A DNA stretch of 64,000 nt from Pseudeuparius sepicola (Eukaryota; Arthropoda; Insecta; Coleoptera; Anthribidae): positions 43,899,500 to 43,963,499 of the forward strand of contig OY987302.1 in NCBI GenBank assembly GCA_963920635.1. Reading direction: 5' to 3'. Positions 10,202 to 20,549 of this stretch are shown piece by piece. Position 1 is the first letter of the stretch, and each line of letters begins with the position of its first letter. A program made the translations under genes and the position numbers. The notes beneath the pieces were generated by a model, which searched no databases, was not told the origin of the DNA, and saw only the letters and a program-made list of their open reading frames with translations.

Positions 10202-12350
10202 TTAATTTCTTGAACGAAATGCCCTCTTTGACATATTTCTCAGTGTTTGGCTGAAATAGACAAACAAAAATGAAAGCAGCTAATATAATAAAATACCAGC
10301 CATTAAGTGAAGTGAAGGAATAGCCAAGAGGTGCAACTCGTCAGGCAAATTCTGTGGTAAGATGTTTATATATACAAAACATATTTAGGTAGGTATACAT
10401 CTTTCCAACAGGACTTAACTTTTCTTGATGGGGATTGATTGAAATGAAATGAAATTTAACAAGAATATTAGTTGGGATAAGGATAAAGAAAAGTTAGCAT
10501 AGAGTTTAATAATATATAGAGATTAATTAAAAACTATTGATATACAGTGACCGGCAGAAAGTTGGACACAAATGGAAAACTTTTTTATTAGTAATTTCTC
10601 AGAAAATTTTATTCTTGATAAAAGTTGGTGCATCATTTCAAACTCAAAACGCACATATCAAAATCTAAATATCTCTTTTTGGATACGAGGTATATTCAAA
10701 AATGTCAAAATAATTCAAGAGTAAAGTACCCTTATTTTTTAAAATACGGTCAAAAGTTACTTACAAAAGTTGTTTGGAATCAAAGGTGGATGTCAGATTT
10801 AAAGTCACAGCCACCTAGTCAAAAAAAAAAATTAACTTTTTTTGTATTTTTTTCGACCACCCTGTGTATTAAAAAAAACAAAATGCCGCAAGCTCAATAT
10901 CATCGGATAGCACATGAATTTGCTACTAAACTTTAATTTTATTGGATTAGCAGCTAGAAATTTAAATTAATCGAAATCAGAGTTTAAAAATATTCAATTT
11001 TTGTATCCAACTTTCTGCCGGTCACTGTATTTTATTGACCCTTGTCTCAATTAATACAGGAATGTAGAATGTAGCTACAATAATTAAGCTATATACCGGA
11101 TGTTTCCCAACTTCACACAGGTTTTTCTTTACCCTGAGTGATTTTTTTAAACTTTTGTTATAAATATGTATATTTTTAAAGAAATCAGCATATCTGGATA
11201 CATGTTTTGGATAAGTCGTGAAACACCATAGGTACCTACATATAACGATAAATTAGAAAACTTTATTGATATATTTTAATCATCCCTGTCTCAACAAATG
11301 TTAATTTGAAGTCTGAATAATTTTTATAAAAACTTTGATACATAGCATCGCAGAAAATATAGTTCCACAAAATTATATGCTATATTTCCTGTGATAACAT
11401 TGGAACTTACTTCTTTGTGGATTGTCTATTCTTGGAGTTTGTCACCAAGGCAGTGTCAGTTAATTCTGTGGATGAACTGTTTCGTACTTCAGGCACAGGC
11501 TCAATAAAATCCTTATTGAATTCATCTACTTTAGATGCTGTGAGAGTTGCTGACAGAGCCAATTCTGAAACTGTTAAGAGTTTCACTAGAACTCCTTGCA
11601 GAGTCAGAACATGATTATTGTCTAGTAATTTTACCCTAAAAAAATATCATATTTTAAGATAAATTTGTGTACCTACCTACTAATGAAATGACGGTATTTG
11701 GGAATTTAACTAAAATTATACTGCGTGTCTCCTTTTTAAGTTGCCTAATTATAAGCATTATTGGTAGAAGATGTCATCCTAAGAAAAAAGGTCATATTTA
11801 TGAACATGAGGCCATAGAAGCTTCATAAGTAACATATTTATAGGCTGAATTCCAAATTATATTTTTTCTTACAAATCAAATATATTCATTATTATTGTGA
11901 CAAACATTACAACAATAAAACAACTTTTTTTATTTTGTATTTTCCTCCGAAATTATAGAAATTGAGCTAATTTAGTGTTGAACCATTTTCAGAGTGTACC
12001 TACATCTGAGAATATATGAGCCACTCTATGCCAATCTTATTTATTTTGCGAGCAAAAGTTTTTACGAGGAATTTATAATATATAGGTAGACCTGCCGTTC
12101 AAAAGGGAGGAGTATTATCTTTTTAACTCTTTAAGAGGTTAATAATATTTTTGATCATAAGCATTTTTAGGACTTGGAAATTATGACGTATGATTTAAAT
12201 CTAAACACTTTTACTGTAAACAATTAATTATTCCAATAAAATAAACGCTTACCTTTTTGGGGCAGAGGAGATACCTATCTGAGTGGGGTTCTTTAATGAT
12301 ATAAGACACAACCGAGGGGTCTTCAGGTACCTATTTGATTTTTTGTACAC
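10202..12350 (-). CDS. Unidentified small gene, three in-phase exons (5' exon uncertain)
   Basis: Three minus-strand segments have splice signals and compatible phases. Exon 12350-12253 (acceptor after CTGCAGTAG, donor G|GTAAGC) reads VYKKSNRYLKTPRL and on to SSAPK. Exon 11635-11411 (acceptor TTTTTTAG, donor GAA|GTAAGT) reads VKLLDNNHVLTLQG through VDEFNKDF to NRQST. Terminal exon 10250-10202 (acceptor CTATTTCAG) reads QTLRNMSKRAFRSRN and then TAA. The lengths 98+225+49 make 124 codons exactly. The product is basic at both ends with a leucine-rich centre; I do not recognise the family. Two phase-0 first exons are possible, at 12746-12678 (MTPVHPVKSAF, downstream of TATATAAGG at ~12818) and at 12672-12655 (MADAVT), both with weak donors. 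A minisatellite fills intron 1. The Tc1-like MITE at 10545 lies in the last intron. Confidence 0.5.
10545..11027. mobile_element. Tc1/mariner-like MITE
   Basis: The ends CAGTGACCGGCAGAAAGTTG (10545) and its reverse complement (11008-11027) bracket 483 bp and are flanked by TA (10543-10544 and 11028-11029). CAGTG termini with TA duplication are typical of Tc1/mariner. The interior has no transposase. Part of the interior (10685-10790) is shared with 5575-5690, and it contains a CCACCCTGTGTATT end-like motif, suggesting an older insertion inside. Confidence 0.9.
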
Positions 12351-12530
12351 CTACTGCAGAAAGCTGCAGTACTTAGTAAATATGCAGGTCCTGCATCAAT
12401 AGGTACTGCATGGTCCTGCTCAAGTACTGCCGAGTCCTGCATAAATACTGCAGGGTCCTGCACAGGTACTGCAGAGTCCTGCCGAAGTACTGCAGATGTC
12501 CTGCATACAAATTTGTACACCTACTGCAGA
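12343..12530. repeat. Minisatellite of ~21-bp units flanked by an 18-bp direct repeat
   Basis: About five units of roughly 21 bp with consensus AGGTACTGCAGAGTCCTGCA lie at ~12400-12502. The whole array is bracketed by identical copies of TTGTACACCTACTGCAGA at 12343-12360 and 12513-12530. On the minus strand this 18-mer contains the inferred splice acceptor of the small unidentified gene, so the expansion has duplicated that site. Confidence 0.85.
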
Positions 12531-12811
12531 ACCTGATAACCCCTCAGACACAACTTTTGAACATACTGGCAGTGTTTAGTTGAAATAAAACTAATATTTT
12601 CACCACCACTAAATACATGTGTTTTTACAAGAAAAACTTTTATCTGCCAAATACAGTGACAGCGTCAGCCATTATACTGTCCTGTATTGCTTGGGTCGGC
12701 CTTGAGCCCTAAGGAACGCCGATTTCACAGGGTGAACGGGAGTCATGCCCTCTTCAGAAATTCCAAAAGGGGGCGATGTCTTCCTTGGAAAGCCCGACTG
12801 TGGCAACGCCC

Positions 12812-12826
12812 GCCTTATATAACCCC
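12812..12826 (-). promoter_or_regulatory. Possible TATA box of the small unidentified gene
   Basis: On the minus strand the sequence GGTTATATAAGGCGGGC reads as a TATA element, followed about 20 bp later by CCACAGTCGGG, which resembles an arthropod initiator, and about 70 bp later by an ATG (12746). The surrounding ~150 bp is clearly GC-richer than the neighbourhood. This is inferred from motif and position only. Confidence 0.3.
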
Positions 12827-13021
12827 CACTGGAAGGTCGCGCATTGCATGGACAATTTAGGTTTTTTTTCCAAATTCAAGAAGTAACATTATTTCTTCTT
12901 GATTATTTGCTCCCTTCAGAATTTTGACAACCCGGCGCCTCTGTACTTGGGACTTGATAGTAAACAGATACCTGTTGATTTCTTATAATCTTGGCCACGG
13001 TTTATTTATTGTATGCTGTAT

Positions 13022-13385
13022 CTATACTAACATCAAGCAATTCTTACGCCTGGCGTAAATAAAAGCACGTGTTCGATGATGTTCCGCAAAACAAGGCGAT
13101 TGGTCAATAGGCCATAAAATATCAGCACGCCTGGCAATAGGGACGTACTAGATGGGAAAAGTGTATTTACGCTGCTTTATCTCGTCGTTTTCAGCTATTT
13201 AGACACTGCCACAAATAATTTTATCGATGTTTTGAACAATTTCAATTAAACCAATAACTTTTTTCCGAAATATTTGGATGTAAACAATTGTAAAACTAAA
13301 ATTATATAAAGATCGTGCCTGAGTGCGAATATCTCAACGCATGTGCTCTTACGACAGGCGTAAGCGTTGCTTGATTTTAGTATAG
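13022..13385. mobile_element. MITE, family 'TACGCCTGGCGTA', copy 2
   Basis: This second copy of the element at 8891-9257 is 364 bp long with the same ends (CTATACTAACATCAAGCAA and TTGCTTGATTTTAGTATAG). The interior block TTATCGATGTTTTGAAC is preserved. It is diverged by point changes and small indels. It has no coding capacity. Confidence 0.85.
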
Positions 13386-14057
13386 TCATATTATTTGATC
13401 GGAGGGCAGCACCTTGAAAAACCTTCAACTACCTTTTTCTCAAAACTGGATTTTTGGAGTTACCTACATTATGAGTATAATCCTTTTCCACAACACCCAT
13501 TATTTATTCTGAACGAATAATTGTAATAGAAGTAATAAAAGTTTAAAATAACACATATTTTACTAATTATTGCGATGAAAGTACCTACGAGTATTCAAAA
13601 ATATTTTTTAGGTGTATACCCCATCCTATATGATGTTTGCAAAACAATATTCCAAACTAGTACCTAACTCTCAATAACATTGGACAGTTTGAATTTTCGA
13701 ATTTCTTTGAGCCAATGACATTGACGATTACTAGTTCAGAACCAGTCTGGAATCGCTCCATGAACACAGCTATTGCATTTGATAATAAGTACAAATTTTG
13801 AGATCCAAGCATATACAAATATATTATACAACTCCCGGCATACTTATTATAATACAATTATTGTGTTTTTGATAATAATTGTTGTTTATTCATCTAGATA
13901 CTTAAGTATATTGAGAGAATAGCGAAGAATATTTTGTAAAGAAGGAACAGCTATCAAATCACTTCCCAAAATTTCAGTGGTTTAGTACTTGGAAGCCATC
14001 AATTGATTAAAGGGAAATAATTTGACAACTGTGCTTCTTGTTATCATAAACTATATC

Positions 14058-14238
14058 CGTTGACTGACGTATTAATAAAGGCTTCTCACGGCTGTCATGT
14101 TTGACAGTTCTCCTGGCTCATCAATCGCTTCCCGGCGACAAAATACAATGCAAAATACATTGTTGACCATGGGCGCCATCTACTTTTCAGAATATGAAGC
14201 TATAACCGTGAGAAGGCTTATTAATACGTCAGTCAACG
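14058..14238. mobile_element. ~182-bp MITE family with 7-bp TSD, copy 1
   Basis: The left end CGTTGACTGACGTATTAATA is inverted at the right end (TATTAATACGTCAGTCAACG), and the inner arms GGCTTCTCACGG and CCGTGAGAAGGC also pair. The flanks CTATATC and CTATATA match at 6 of 7. Other copies are at 43215-43395 and 57256-57435. The centre, with ATACAATGCAAAATACATTG, is conserved in all copies. It is non-coding. Confidence 0.9.
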
Positions 14239-14249
14239 CTATATATTTG

Positions 14250-15327
14250 TAAGGCCTTATCAAAAAGTTACAGTGTGTTAAAGTTGTAAAAATATATGGA
14301 CTTTATTGAATATTTACCAAACTTGGGATATTTAAGTCCTATTTCGTGCACGTTATAACGGCTTGCGTTACCATAAATCCTGACACCTTGAACGACCAGT
14401 GGCGGAGAAGTGGGTAATTAGTACAATTGTTTTTAGAAAAAAATTTAATCCCTTTGTATAGCAATAAAATGTTTTCAATATCTTATGTAATTTTTAATTG
14501 TAAACAAAAACGTTCTCTTAGCATTTTTCCATATGTCATAGTTTTATAGCAAACTTGATTTTCTCGTATTAGGTATTTAGAGATATTTCTGAAAAAATTA
14601 ACTTGAAAATTCGCTCCATAAGTAAGACTCAAAGTACAAAAAAATGTAATTCTCCCTTTGTATAGCAATAAAATGTTTTCAATATCTTATGTAAATTTTA
14701 ATTGTAAACAAAAATGTTCTCTTAGCATATTTTCATATGTCATAGTTTTATAGCAAACTTGATGTTCTCGTATTAGGTATTTAGAGATATTTCTGAAAAA
14801 AATTAACTTAAAAATTCGCTCCATAAGTAAGACTCAAAGTAGAAAGAATGTAAAATGTTGTAGACCCTGTATCTTCAAAAGTATAGCCTTAAATAGGTCA
14901 GTTTGTTAGAAAAAGTTACTTTATTTAAAGTACTAAACACATTATTTCTACTTTATGTCTTACTTATGGAGCAAATTTTTTAGATATTTTTTAGAAATAC
15001 CTTGAAATAATATAAGAAATACTACAGAGAACGTTTTTGTTTACAATTAAAATTTACATACGAAATTGAATACCTACATCTTATTGTTAAACCAGGTGAT
15101 TCATTTTTTTCTAAAAACAATAATTGTGTGTACAATTATTGTACTAATTACGCACTTCCCCGCCACTGGTTGTTCATGGTGTTTGATATTAACAGGTTTT
15201 ATGCTAAATATGCCGTTATAACGTGCACCAAATATGACTTAAATATCCCAACTAGTTTGGTAAATATTCAATAGAGTCCACGTATTTTTACAACTTTAGT
15301 ACCCTGTAACTTTTTTATAAGGCCTTA
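14250..15327. mobile_element. Fold-back element with ~220-bp arms and an internal 204-bp duplication
   Basis: TAAGGCCTTA occurs at both ends (14250-14259 and 15318-15327). Long arms pair across the element: GGTAAATATTCAATAGAGTCC on the right against its diverged complement at ~14300, CCGTTATAACGTGCAC against GTGCACGTTATAACGG, and CGCCACTGG against CCAGTGGCG. Inside the left half, a 204-bp unit starting CCTTTGTATAGCAATAAAAT is directly duplicated (14451 and 14655). A third, inverted, partial copy is at ~14940-15060. There is no coding capacity. Confidence 0.85.
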
Positions 15328-15439
15328 AAAAGATAGAGTTTATACAATAAAGTGCGGTTATTTATACAGAGCTGGAATTATCAAGTTTGGTGTCTGTATT
15401 TTCAACTTGTGTGGATTAATGTTGGATTAATATAAGATT

Positions 15440-15445
15440 TTTATT
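15440..15445 (-). terminator. Candidate poly(A) signal of SPT3 gene
   Basis: The first canonical AATAAA on the minus strand downstream of the SPT3 stop codon lies here, giving an inferred 3' UTR of about 430 nt. The call rests on position only. Confidence 0.4.
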
Positions 15446-15875
15446 GAAGGATAAAGATGGAATGATACCCTTTCTCAATAAGTAGGTATGTAGGAGGGCC
15501 ATTTCCCGAAGTTGAATTATAGCCGCGGAAGCGAGCATTGGAAGGGGGCAAGAAGCGGACTGCCGCGGGAGGAGAAGACTGCAGAACCCAACTCGCCCCG
15601 TGGCACACTAATAATAACGGAATAATGGAAGCCATAAAATGGTGAGGACATGGGACAATTTGGCCATGATCCCACCTGGGAGGTAGGTACTTCTTGTTGC
15701 CCGTATTATCATGACCCCTACCAGCGATGTCCTAGTTTCCATAGCAACTACCTTGACCACTCCTCCTACATCAAATTGGATTGGCCCGATTTTTTGCACT
15801 GACTGGAACTTCCAGGACACCAAACTTGGTCTTTCCAGCTATGTAGGTATATCTAACTTCTAACTGTCCATATTA

Positions 15876-16814
15876 TTATAATGCAAAAATATAATGTGTC
15901 TCTGGACTCTTCCCTCCAAAGTTCAACTTTCCAGCCTGTGGAGTATGTACCCTCCTCATGACTTCTTTAATTTCATGTATGCTTATAGGTGGTTGGCTAC
16001 TGTATACTTTGCTGTAATCAGGGTTGGCATTGCCTTCAAACCGATGAGAACCATTAAACATTGTCGCAGTGTAATATGATCCAGGAAGATGCTGCAAAGG
16101 GTCAGATTTTGCTCTCATGTCACTACGAATGAGCAATGCAAAATCAGTTATCTCAGCCACTGTTTCGTAAGCGTAATATGCCAAAACGTCTAGTGCATCC
16201 CCAAGTGTGACATTGTTAAATTTTACCTCCTTATTTGGGTCAATCCACTTTCGCAGGTTATCCAAATTTTTATGTGTCGTTGAAGTACTTTTAAATGAAG
16301 CACATCTTGCTTTGGAGAATTCTAGGTACTTTTTTTCATCTAATGCTTGGGATATTCTATCAGCACGAATCTGTCGCTCCAGTTTGACATCATCTTCCTC
16401 ACTCAGGTCGGTAAATTCTCCTGTTTCATCTATACGCTCAATAAATTCTATCAATCGGCATTTATCCTCGCAATCAATTTCAATTATGTTATTTATTTCA
16501 TTAGACTGCATTTTTTTTATTTTATTCTTTATAAACTTGTTGCGCAGGTATCGAATGAACCTTCTCATTTTTTGCGTGTTGTGTCGCATTAGAAATACTA
16601 AATCTTCGCCCTTTAAACCCTCGCCATCAGAATATTTCAATGCTTCCTGAACGATTACTCTTAACTGTTTTAAAACTATACTTTCTACTAAACGCACAGT
16701 TTCTGGATTGGGTTTGTGGCTATCCCCGAAACCAAACATCATCAAAGATATCTCATTGTAATATGTAATCTCGTAAGTGATTTGTTTATTTTCTCTAGCT
16801 CGCTGGCAATTCAT
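15876..16814 (-). CDS. Spt3: SPT3/SUPT3H homologue, SAGA transcription co-activator subunit
   Basis: This encodes a 312-residue protein matching SPT3/SUPT3H along its length. SPT3 is a SAGA subunit that helps deliver TBP to promoters; it contains two histone-fold domains in one chain and acts in the nucleus. The N-terminal fold is seen at about residues 20-100 (EISLMMFGFGD, then PETVRLVESIVLKQL and EDLVFLMRH followed by a basic KMRRFIRYLRNK helix). A linker typical of the family carries ERIDETGEF and the acidic LSEEDD (about 130-145). The second fold is near residues 205-240 (ALDVLAYYAYETVAEITDFA). The gene has no intron in the window; the ATG at 16814-16812 is the first in frame and gives a family-typical length. 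The C-terminal 40 residues are less conserved. It is flanked on both sides by fold-back and MITE insertions but looks intact. Confidence 0.93.
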   Translation of the reverse strand: MNCQRARENKQITYEITYYNEISLMMFGFGDSHKPNPETVRLVESIVLKQLRVIVQEALKYSDGEGLKGEDLVFLMRHNTQKMRRFIRYLRNKFIKNKIKKMQSNEINNIIEIDCEDKCRLIEFIERIDETGEFTDLSEEDDVKLERQIRADRISQALDEKKYLEFSKARCASFKSTSTTHKNLDNLRKWIDPNKEVKFNNVTLGDALDVLAYYAYETVAEITDFALLIRSDMRAKSDPLQHLPGSYYTATMFNGSHRFEGNANPDYSKVYSSQPPISIHEIKEVMRRVHTPQAGKLNFGGKSPETHYIFAL

Positions 16815-17363
16815 ATTTATTTTTAATAAATTTTCAAGTAATTTATATGATATTTATTTATATATAGGTTAAATCTTGTCATCACACACAAAATATATAG
16901 GTTAGGGTTAAATAGGTTGTTGTTGTTTTATTCAACTTATTGGATTCGGCAGCTAAAGACCGTTATCCATACTCGTCCGATAAAAAATCAGGACCATTTT
17001 TTGTTTGGGGACAAATCTTGTCTTTCTTAATTGTATCTTATCTCTTGTGAGATTCAAATGTTATCTTCCACTTTTTTGTCAGGTCAATATTTTTAAATTT
17101 CGATTCTCTAGCTGTTATGTGGGAGCCCACTACCACCCTCCGCTCCGTCACCACATAACCCAAAAGGAGTGTTATGTGGCCGTCACGAGGAGTAAAAAAA
17201 TACGAGAAATGACACTTGACTTGGCACCGCCATTTATCGTCAGAGTAATTACAACCGATCTCTCGTCCGCTCTCCAGTCTCCGCGGCTTCGTTGATTGAG
17301 AAGGTCCTCCAACCTCCATCGACGGCGGCGGATGAGAGTGAAATCCAAGAAATGAAGAAACCT
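16815..17363. other. 5' flank of SPT3 gene, promoter region presumed
   Basis: This is AT-rich sequence upstream of the SPT3 start (minus-strand transcription). It contains AGGTTAGGGTTAAATAGG and, at 17130-17190, a small inverted motif around the repeated GTTATGTGG / CCACATAAC. No conserved core promoter was identified, and the short ORFs at 17005-17319 show no similarity. Confidence 0.35.
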
Positions 17364-17920
17364 ACAGTTTGTTCAGCGAATGTTCGGCCCTACGTCACAA
17401 CCAGAGCATATAAAACAACCAGCGGTATAACTACTCTCGAGAAATCATCCGCAAATTCAATAACCTTGAGCCATGTTGGGAATTTGGGTATATAACCTTC
17501 TGAAACTTTCTTTTTCTTTTCTTTTTTTTCTCCTAGAGTCTGCTGTGATTGGGGGAATAGAAGTCAGAGGTGTATTCGAGAAAATAAATTCAGAAATACA
17601 GAGTAGTATTAGTAAAGTGTATAGTGTGTGGTAAGCACAAGCAGCTTTGACTCCTTCCTGTGATTCTTTATTTAAAGATACTAGCACAAAGCACAATTTA
17701 CAAAAAAGCACACTCCACGGCACTGTAATATCTCTCATACAGCCGAAAAAGAACTGCCCAATCGCCCCGACACTGCATCCAATTGACAGAATCTATTCCC
17801 AAATGGCGGCTGCGCGAAGAGGTGCGCTGAATTTTCCCGACATTGTTCTGCTTGTGTTTTCCATTCTCTGTTACAACTCCCGTCCTTGTCTGACTCATGA
17901 ATAATACGACCGATATCCAT
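17364..17920. repeat. Repeat 'GTTCGGCCCTACGTCACAAC' interrupted by a MITE
   Basis: The sequence GTTTGTTCAGCGAATGTTCG at 17368 continues to CGTCACAAC at ~17402, and resumes at ~17872 as TTACAACTCCCGTCCTTGTC. Uninterrupted inverted copies at 18604-18665 and 53279-53346 show that these two parts belong together. The intervening ~470 bp is an inserted MITE, and its target (T)CACAAC / TTACAAC is duplicated at the junctions. Confidence 0.75.
17403..17871. mobile_element. MITE, family 'CAGAGCATATAAAAC', inserted copy
   Basis: The left end is CAGAGCATATAAAACAACCA and the right end is degenerate (TTCTCTG). The interior carries the family hallmarks TCAATAACCTTGAGCCAT, ATAGAAGTCAGAGGTGTA, the ACACTCCACGGCACTG block and AATGGCGGCTGCGCGAA. 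Compared with the copy at 25832-26235 it has an extra ~60-bp T-rich segment near 17490-17540. It is non-coding. Confidence 0.8.
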
Positions 17921-17967
17921 CGTATATCAGGGACTCTTTAATGAAAGGGGACCCAGCATTATACCAG

Positions 17968-18115
17968 AGCGTATAAAACAACCAGCAGTATAACTTACTC
18001 TTGAGAAATCATCCGCAAATTCAATGACCTTGAGCCATATTGGTGGAATAGAAGTCAGAGGTGTAGTCGGGAAAATCAATTCAGAAATACAGAGTAGTTC
18101 CAGGTCAGCTCATAT
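17968..18115. mobile_element. MITE, family 'CAGAGCATATAAAAC', truncated copy
   Basis: The first ~145 bp of the family are present (AGAGCGTATAAAACAACCAG to TACAGAGTAGT), then the similarity stops. It lies about 100 bp from the end of the previous copy in the same orientation. Confidence 0.75.
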
Positions 18116-19371
18116 TGTACTTTCCAAAGTGAGGCCTATTCTTTCCTCATTCTAATGGTATCATTGATGCCAAGTATGCCATATGCCATTTTATTGGAGA
18201 ATCTATGAATAAAACAGGTACTTTGATTGTTAGTAAAAATTAATAATGGTTTCCATGATTTCTAAAAATTAGTAAAGCAATGTTGTGTCTACAAATACAG
18301 AATATGGCAACTGTCAAATGAAACAAATTTATTGTATAGTTGAATTGTCACACCGAGTATCTGGAAAACTTAAAAATTGTGAATTATGATGGGACATTTT
18401 TTGCCTCCTTTGGCACTATCTTATCACATAAAACCTGATGGCAATTGGACACACTGACATATAACATAACCTTGTACCAGCCTCCTTGTGGTCTCCTTGG
18501 AGTATACAGCAAACAAACTTCCTCTCAAGCCTCAAGGCTTCACTTTTCCTATGCGATAGACTGTGACATGCTGGGTACCCTTATTTTAAATGGTCCCTGT
18601 CGTATATTCACGAGTAGGACAAGGAGGCGAGTTGTGACGTAGGGCCGAACATTCGCTGAACAAACTGCAAATATTTTCGTTGATTGAGGAAGGCTATTTT
18701 GTAGTCTGTGAATCCAAGGTTCAAGGTTAAATCGCATCGTATAAACAATATCTAAATCTAGTAAAACAAGTCGACGCCATTGCTGGTAGAATGTTTTATG
18801 TTTTTATCGCGCAGACCAGAATCGACCGGCAATCCGTATAATAATAGTAACACACAAATTATTTAAACTCCAAACCATTAATGTTCTGTAAGAAAATAAT
18901 TTGAACCGGCCCTGTATTTTATCTGTGTTTTATCCTTGTTTATGGAGGTTTTTATACATGTTTTTATACCAGATTACCAGATTGGAAGGGCGTTGTCCAA
19001 AATGGAGCGGCAAAGTGACTTCAAAGGGAGAATGCTTTTACATAAAAACGAAAGTCACTACTGCCAATATCAAAGGCGCCGACAGCAAGACAAATAACAA
19101 CTGGGTATAGATAGTCAAAGTTTACAGAATAATTCTGTAAACTTTGGTATAGTACAGAGATATGATTTCTTTTATGTAGTAAGTACCTAAACTGTGGTTA
19201 AACCAGAGCATAATTATATGCCCTCACGATGACTTCAAACATATTTTGAAGAATTTTTAATCGTGTCTCTATTTATACATATTTCCTAAATCCCTCAATA
19301 TGAGCAGTATTCAGTATTCGATAAGCAGAAAGACTATTTATACCTTATTAATCCTACTCAATATTTGGATA
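18116..19371. other. Intergenic; one repeat fragment and a 31-nt palindrome
   Basis: There is no supported gene. An inverted copy of the GTTCGGCCCTACGTCACAAC repeat occupies 18604-18665. A perfect palindrome, CAAAGTTTACAGAAT and its complement, lies at 19116-19146 and recurs in near-identical form at 51430-51464. Confidence 0.55.
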
Positions 19372-20549
19372 TACAGGGTGTTTCAGACCTAAATACAATA
19401 ATTTTAACCACATGCGGAGAAAATTCCGCAATTAAAAAAAATTAAAAGTCAATAATAGCTACATTATTGGGCGACGTGCAATGTTGCCGGTTTTAGATGG
19501 TATTCCCCGATTTTAAGTACTTTTAAGTAATTTTACCATTTATGCATTTATGAAAGGCCAATTCAATTAAACTAATGAAATCAGGCGGTGGAGGCGGCCC
19601 TTCCGCGCGGCAGGAGAGGGAGCGATCATGTATCTATCTGCCGTATGCCAGTTTAGTTTTTAGTTGTTATCGTGTCGCCTTTTAAAACATAAAACCTTAA
19701 CTAAGCGCCGAGTTTTGTGCCTTTATTTTTTTGTTTGCTAAAGATTATCCCTGTTGTCGGAGGACACTCACTGTACATAGTAATAAATACATAAATAATA
19801 AATCTAGTTAGTAGTAAAAAATCAGACAATATGAATTAACTGTATCGGCAACGTCGGTCGCACCGCGAGCAAAAACGACAGTCGCCACATCGAGAGGGAG
19901 CGCAGAGCGCGACCGCGCAGGAAAGTCGTCCATCAGAAACCAAGAAACCAACAACGCGGAAAGGTACGCGTCAACGAGCTACGCGGAGAAGGTACTACAA
20001 TTATTCACCTCGGACGCAGGGCGAGTTGAGGTCTAAATTCCGTCGGTGGACGCCCTGGAAAACCGCAGTACTATATCGTCCGGGCGCTGCCGTGCCGCCG
20101 AACTTTCTTTTCGAAACCGGGAGTTTTGTGATAATATGGGAAGTGCGAATGTCAGTGCGTGTCTTACCGAGGTGTTACCAGAGGAGGATAGTTTTTAAAC
20201 CACCTTTCATTTGCTATCAGCGATTATTATCCTATAGGATAATAAAAGGTAGGCACATTTAGATAAATCAGTAGATACCTTGAAAAGATAAAAAAATATT
20301 GAGTTTTTCGTTGCCTGGCCCCGCGATCTGGCAACGTCGTAAGGAAGACCTGAAACGAATTTGCCTCTCCCTGACGCCTTGGGTACGCGTCTACCCGATA
20401 ATAAAACTGAGCGGCTCGTTAGGGGAAATATTAAAATTATTTAATTATTTCTAAAATATTTCCGATTTTTTTTTTTCGATTTTCCGCATTTAAGCACCTT
20501 TCTGAGTATGTGGTTAAAATTATTGTATTTAGGTCTGAAACACCCTGTA
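19372..20549. mobile_element. TIR element ending TACAGGGTGTTTC
   Basis: The termini TACAGGGTGTTTCAGACCTA (19372) and the inverted TAGGTCTGAAACACCCTGTA (ends 20549) continue as matched arms for about 45 bp (AATACAATAATTTTAACCACA). The 1.18-kb interior has a GC-rich block (19850-20170, with CAACGTCGGTCGCACC) that differs strongly from the AT-rich flanks, but no ORF with recognisable similarity. Probably a non-autonomous DNA transposon carrying captured sequence. Confidence 0.8.

Noticed and set aside
15894..16650. Plus-strand ORFs of up to 147 codons over SPT3
   Set aside because: They are shadows of the SPT3 coding strand with no similarity of their own.
19830..20230. LTR retrotransposon leader or primer-binding site
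   Set aside because: No paired LTRs, primer-binding match or polyprotein was seen; the region lies between TACAGGGTG inverted ends.
20026..20262. 78-codon ORF in the GC-rich part of the 19372 element
   Set aside because: No similarity or domain was recognised; the length is expected by chance in GC-rich sequence.
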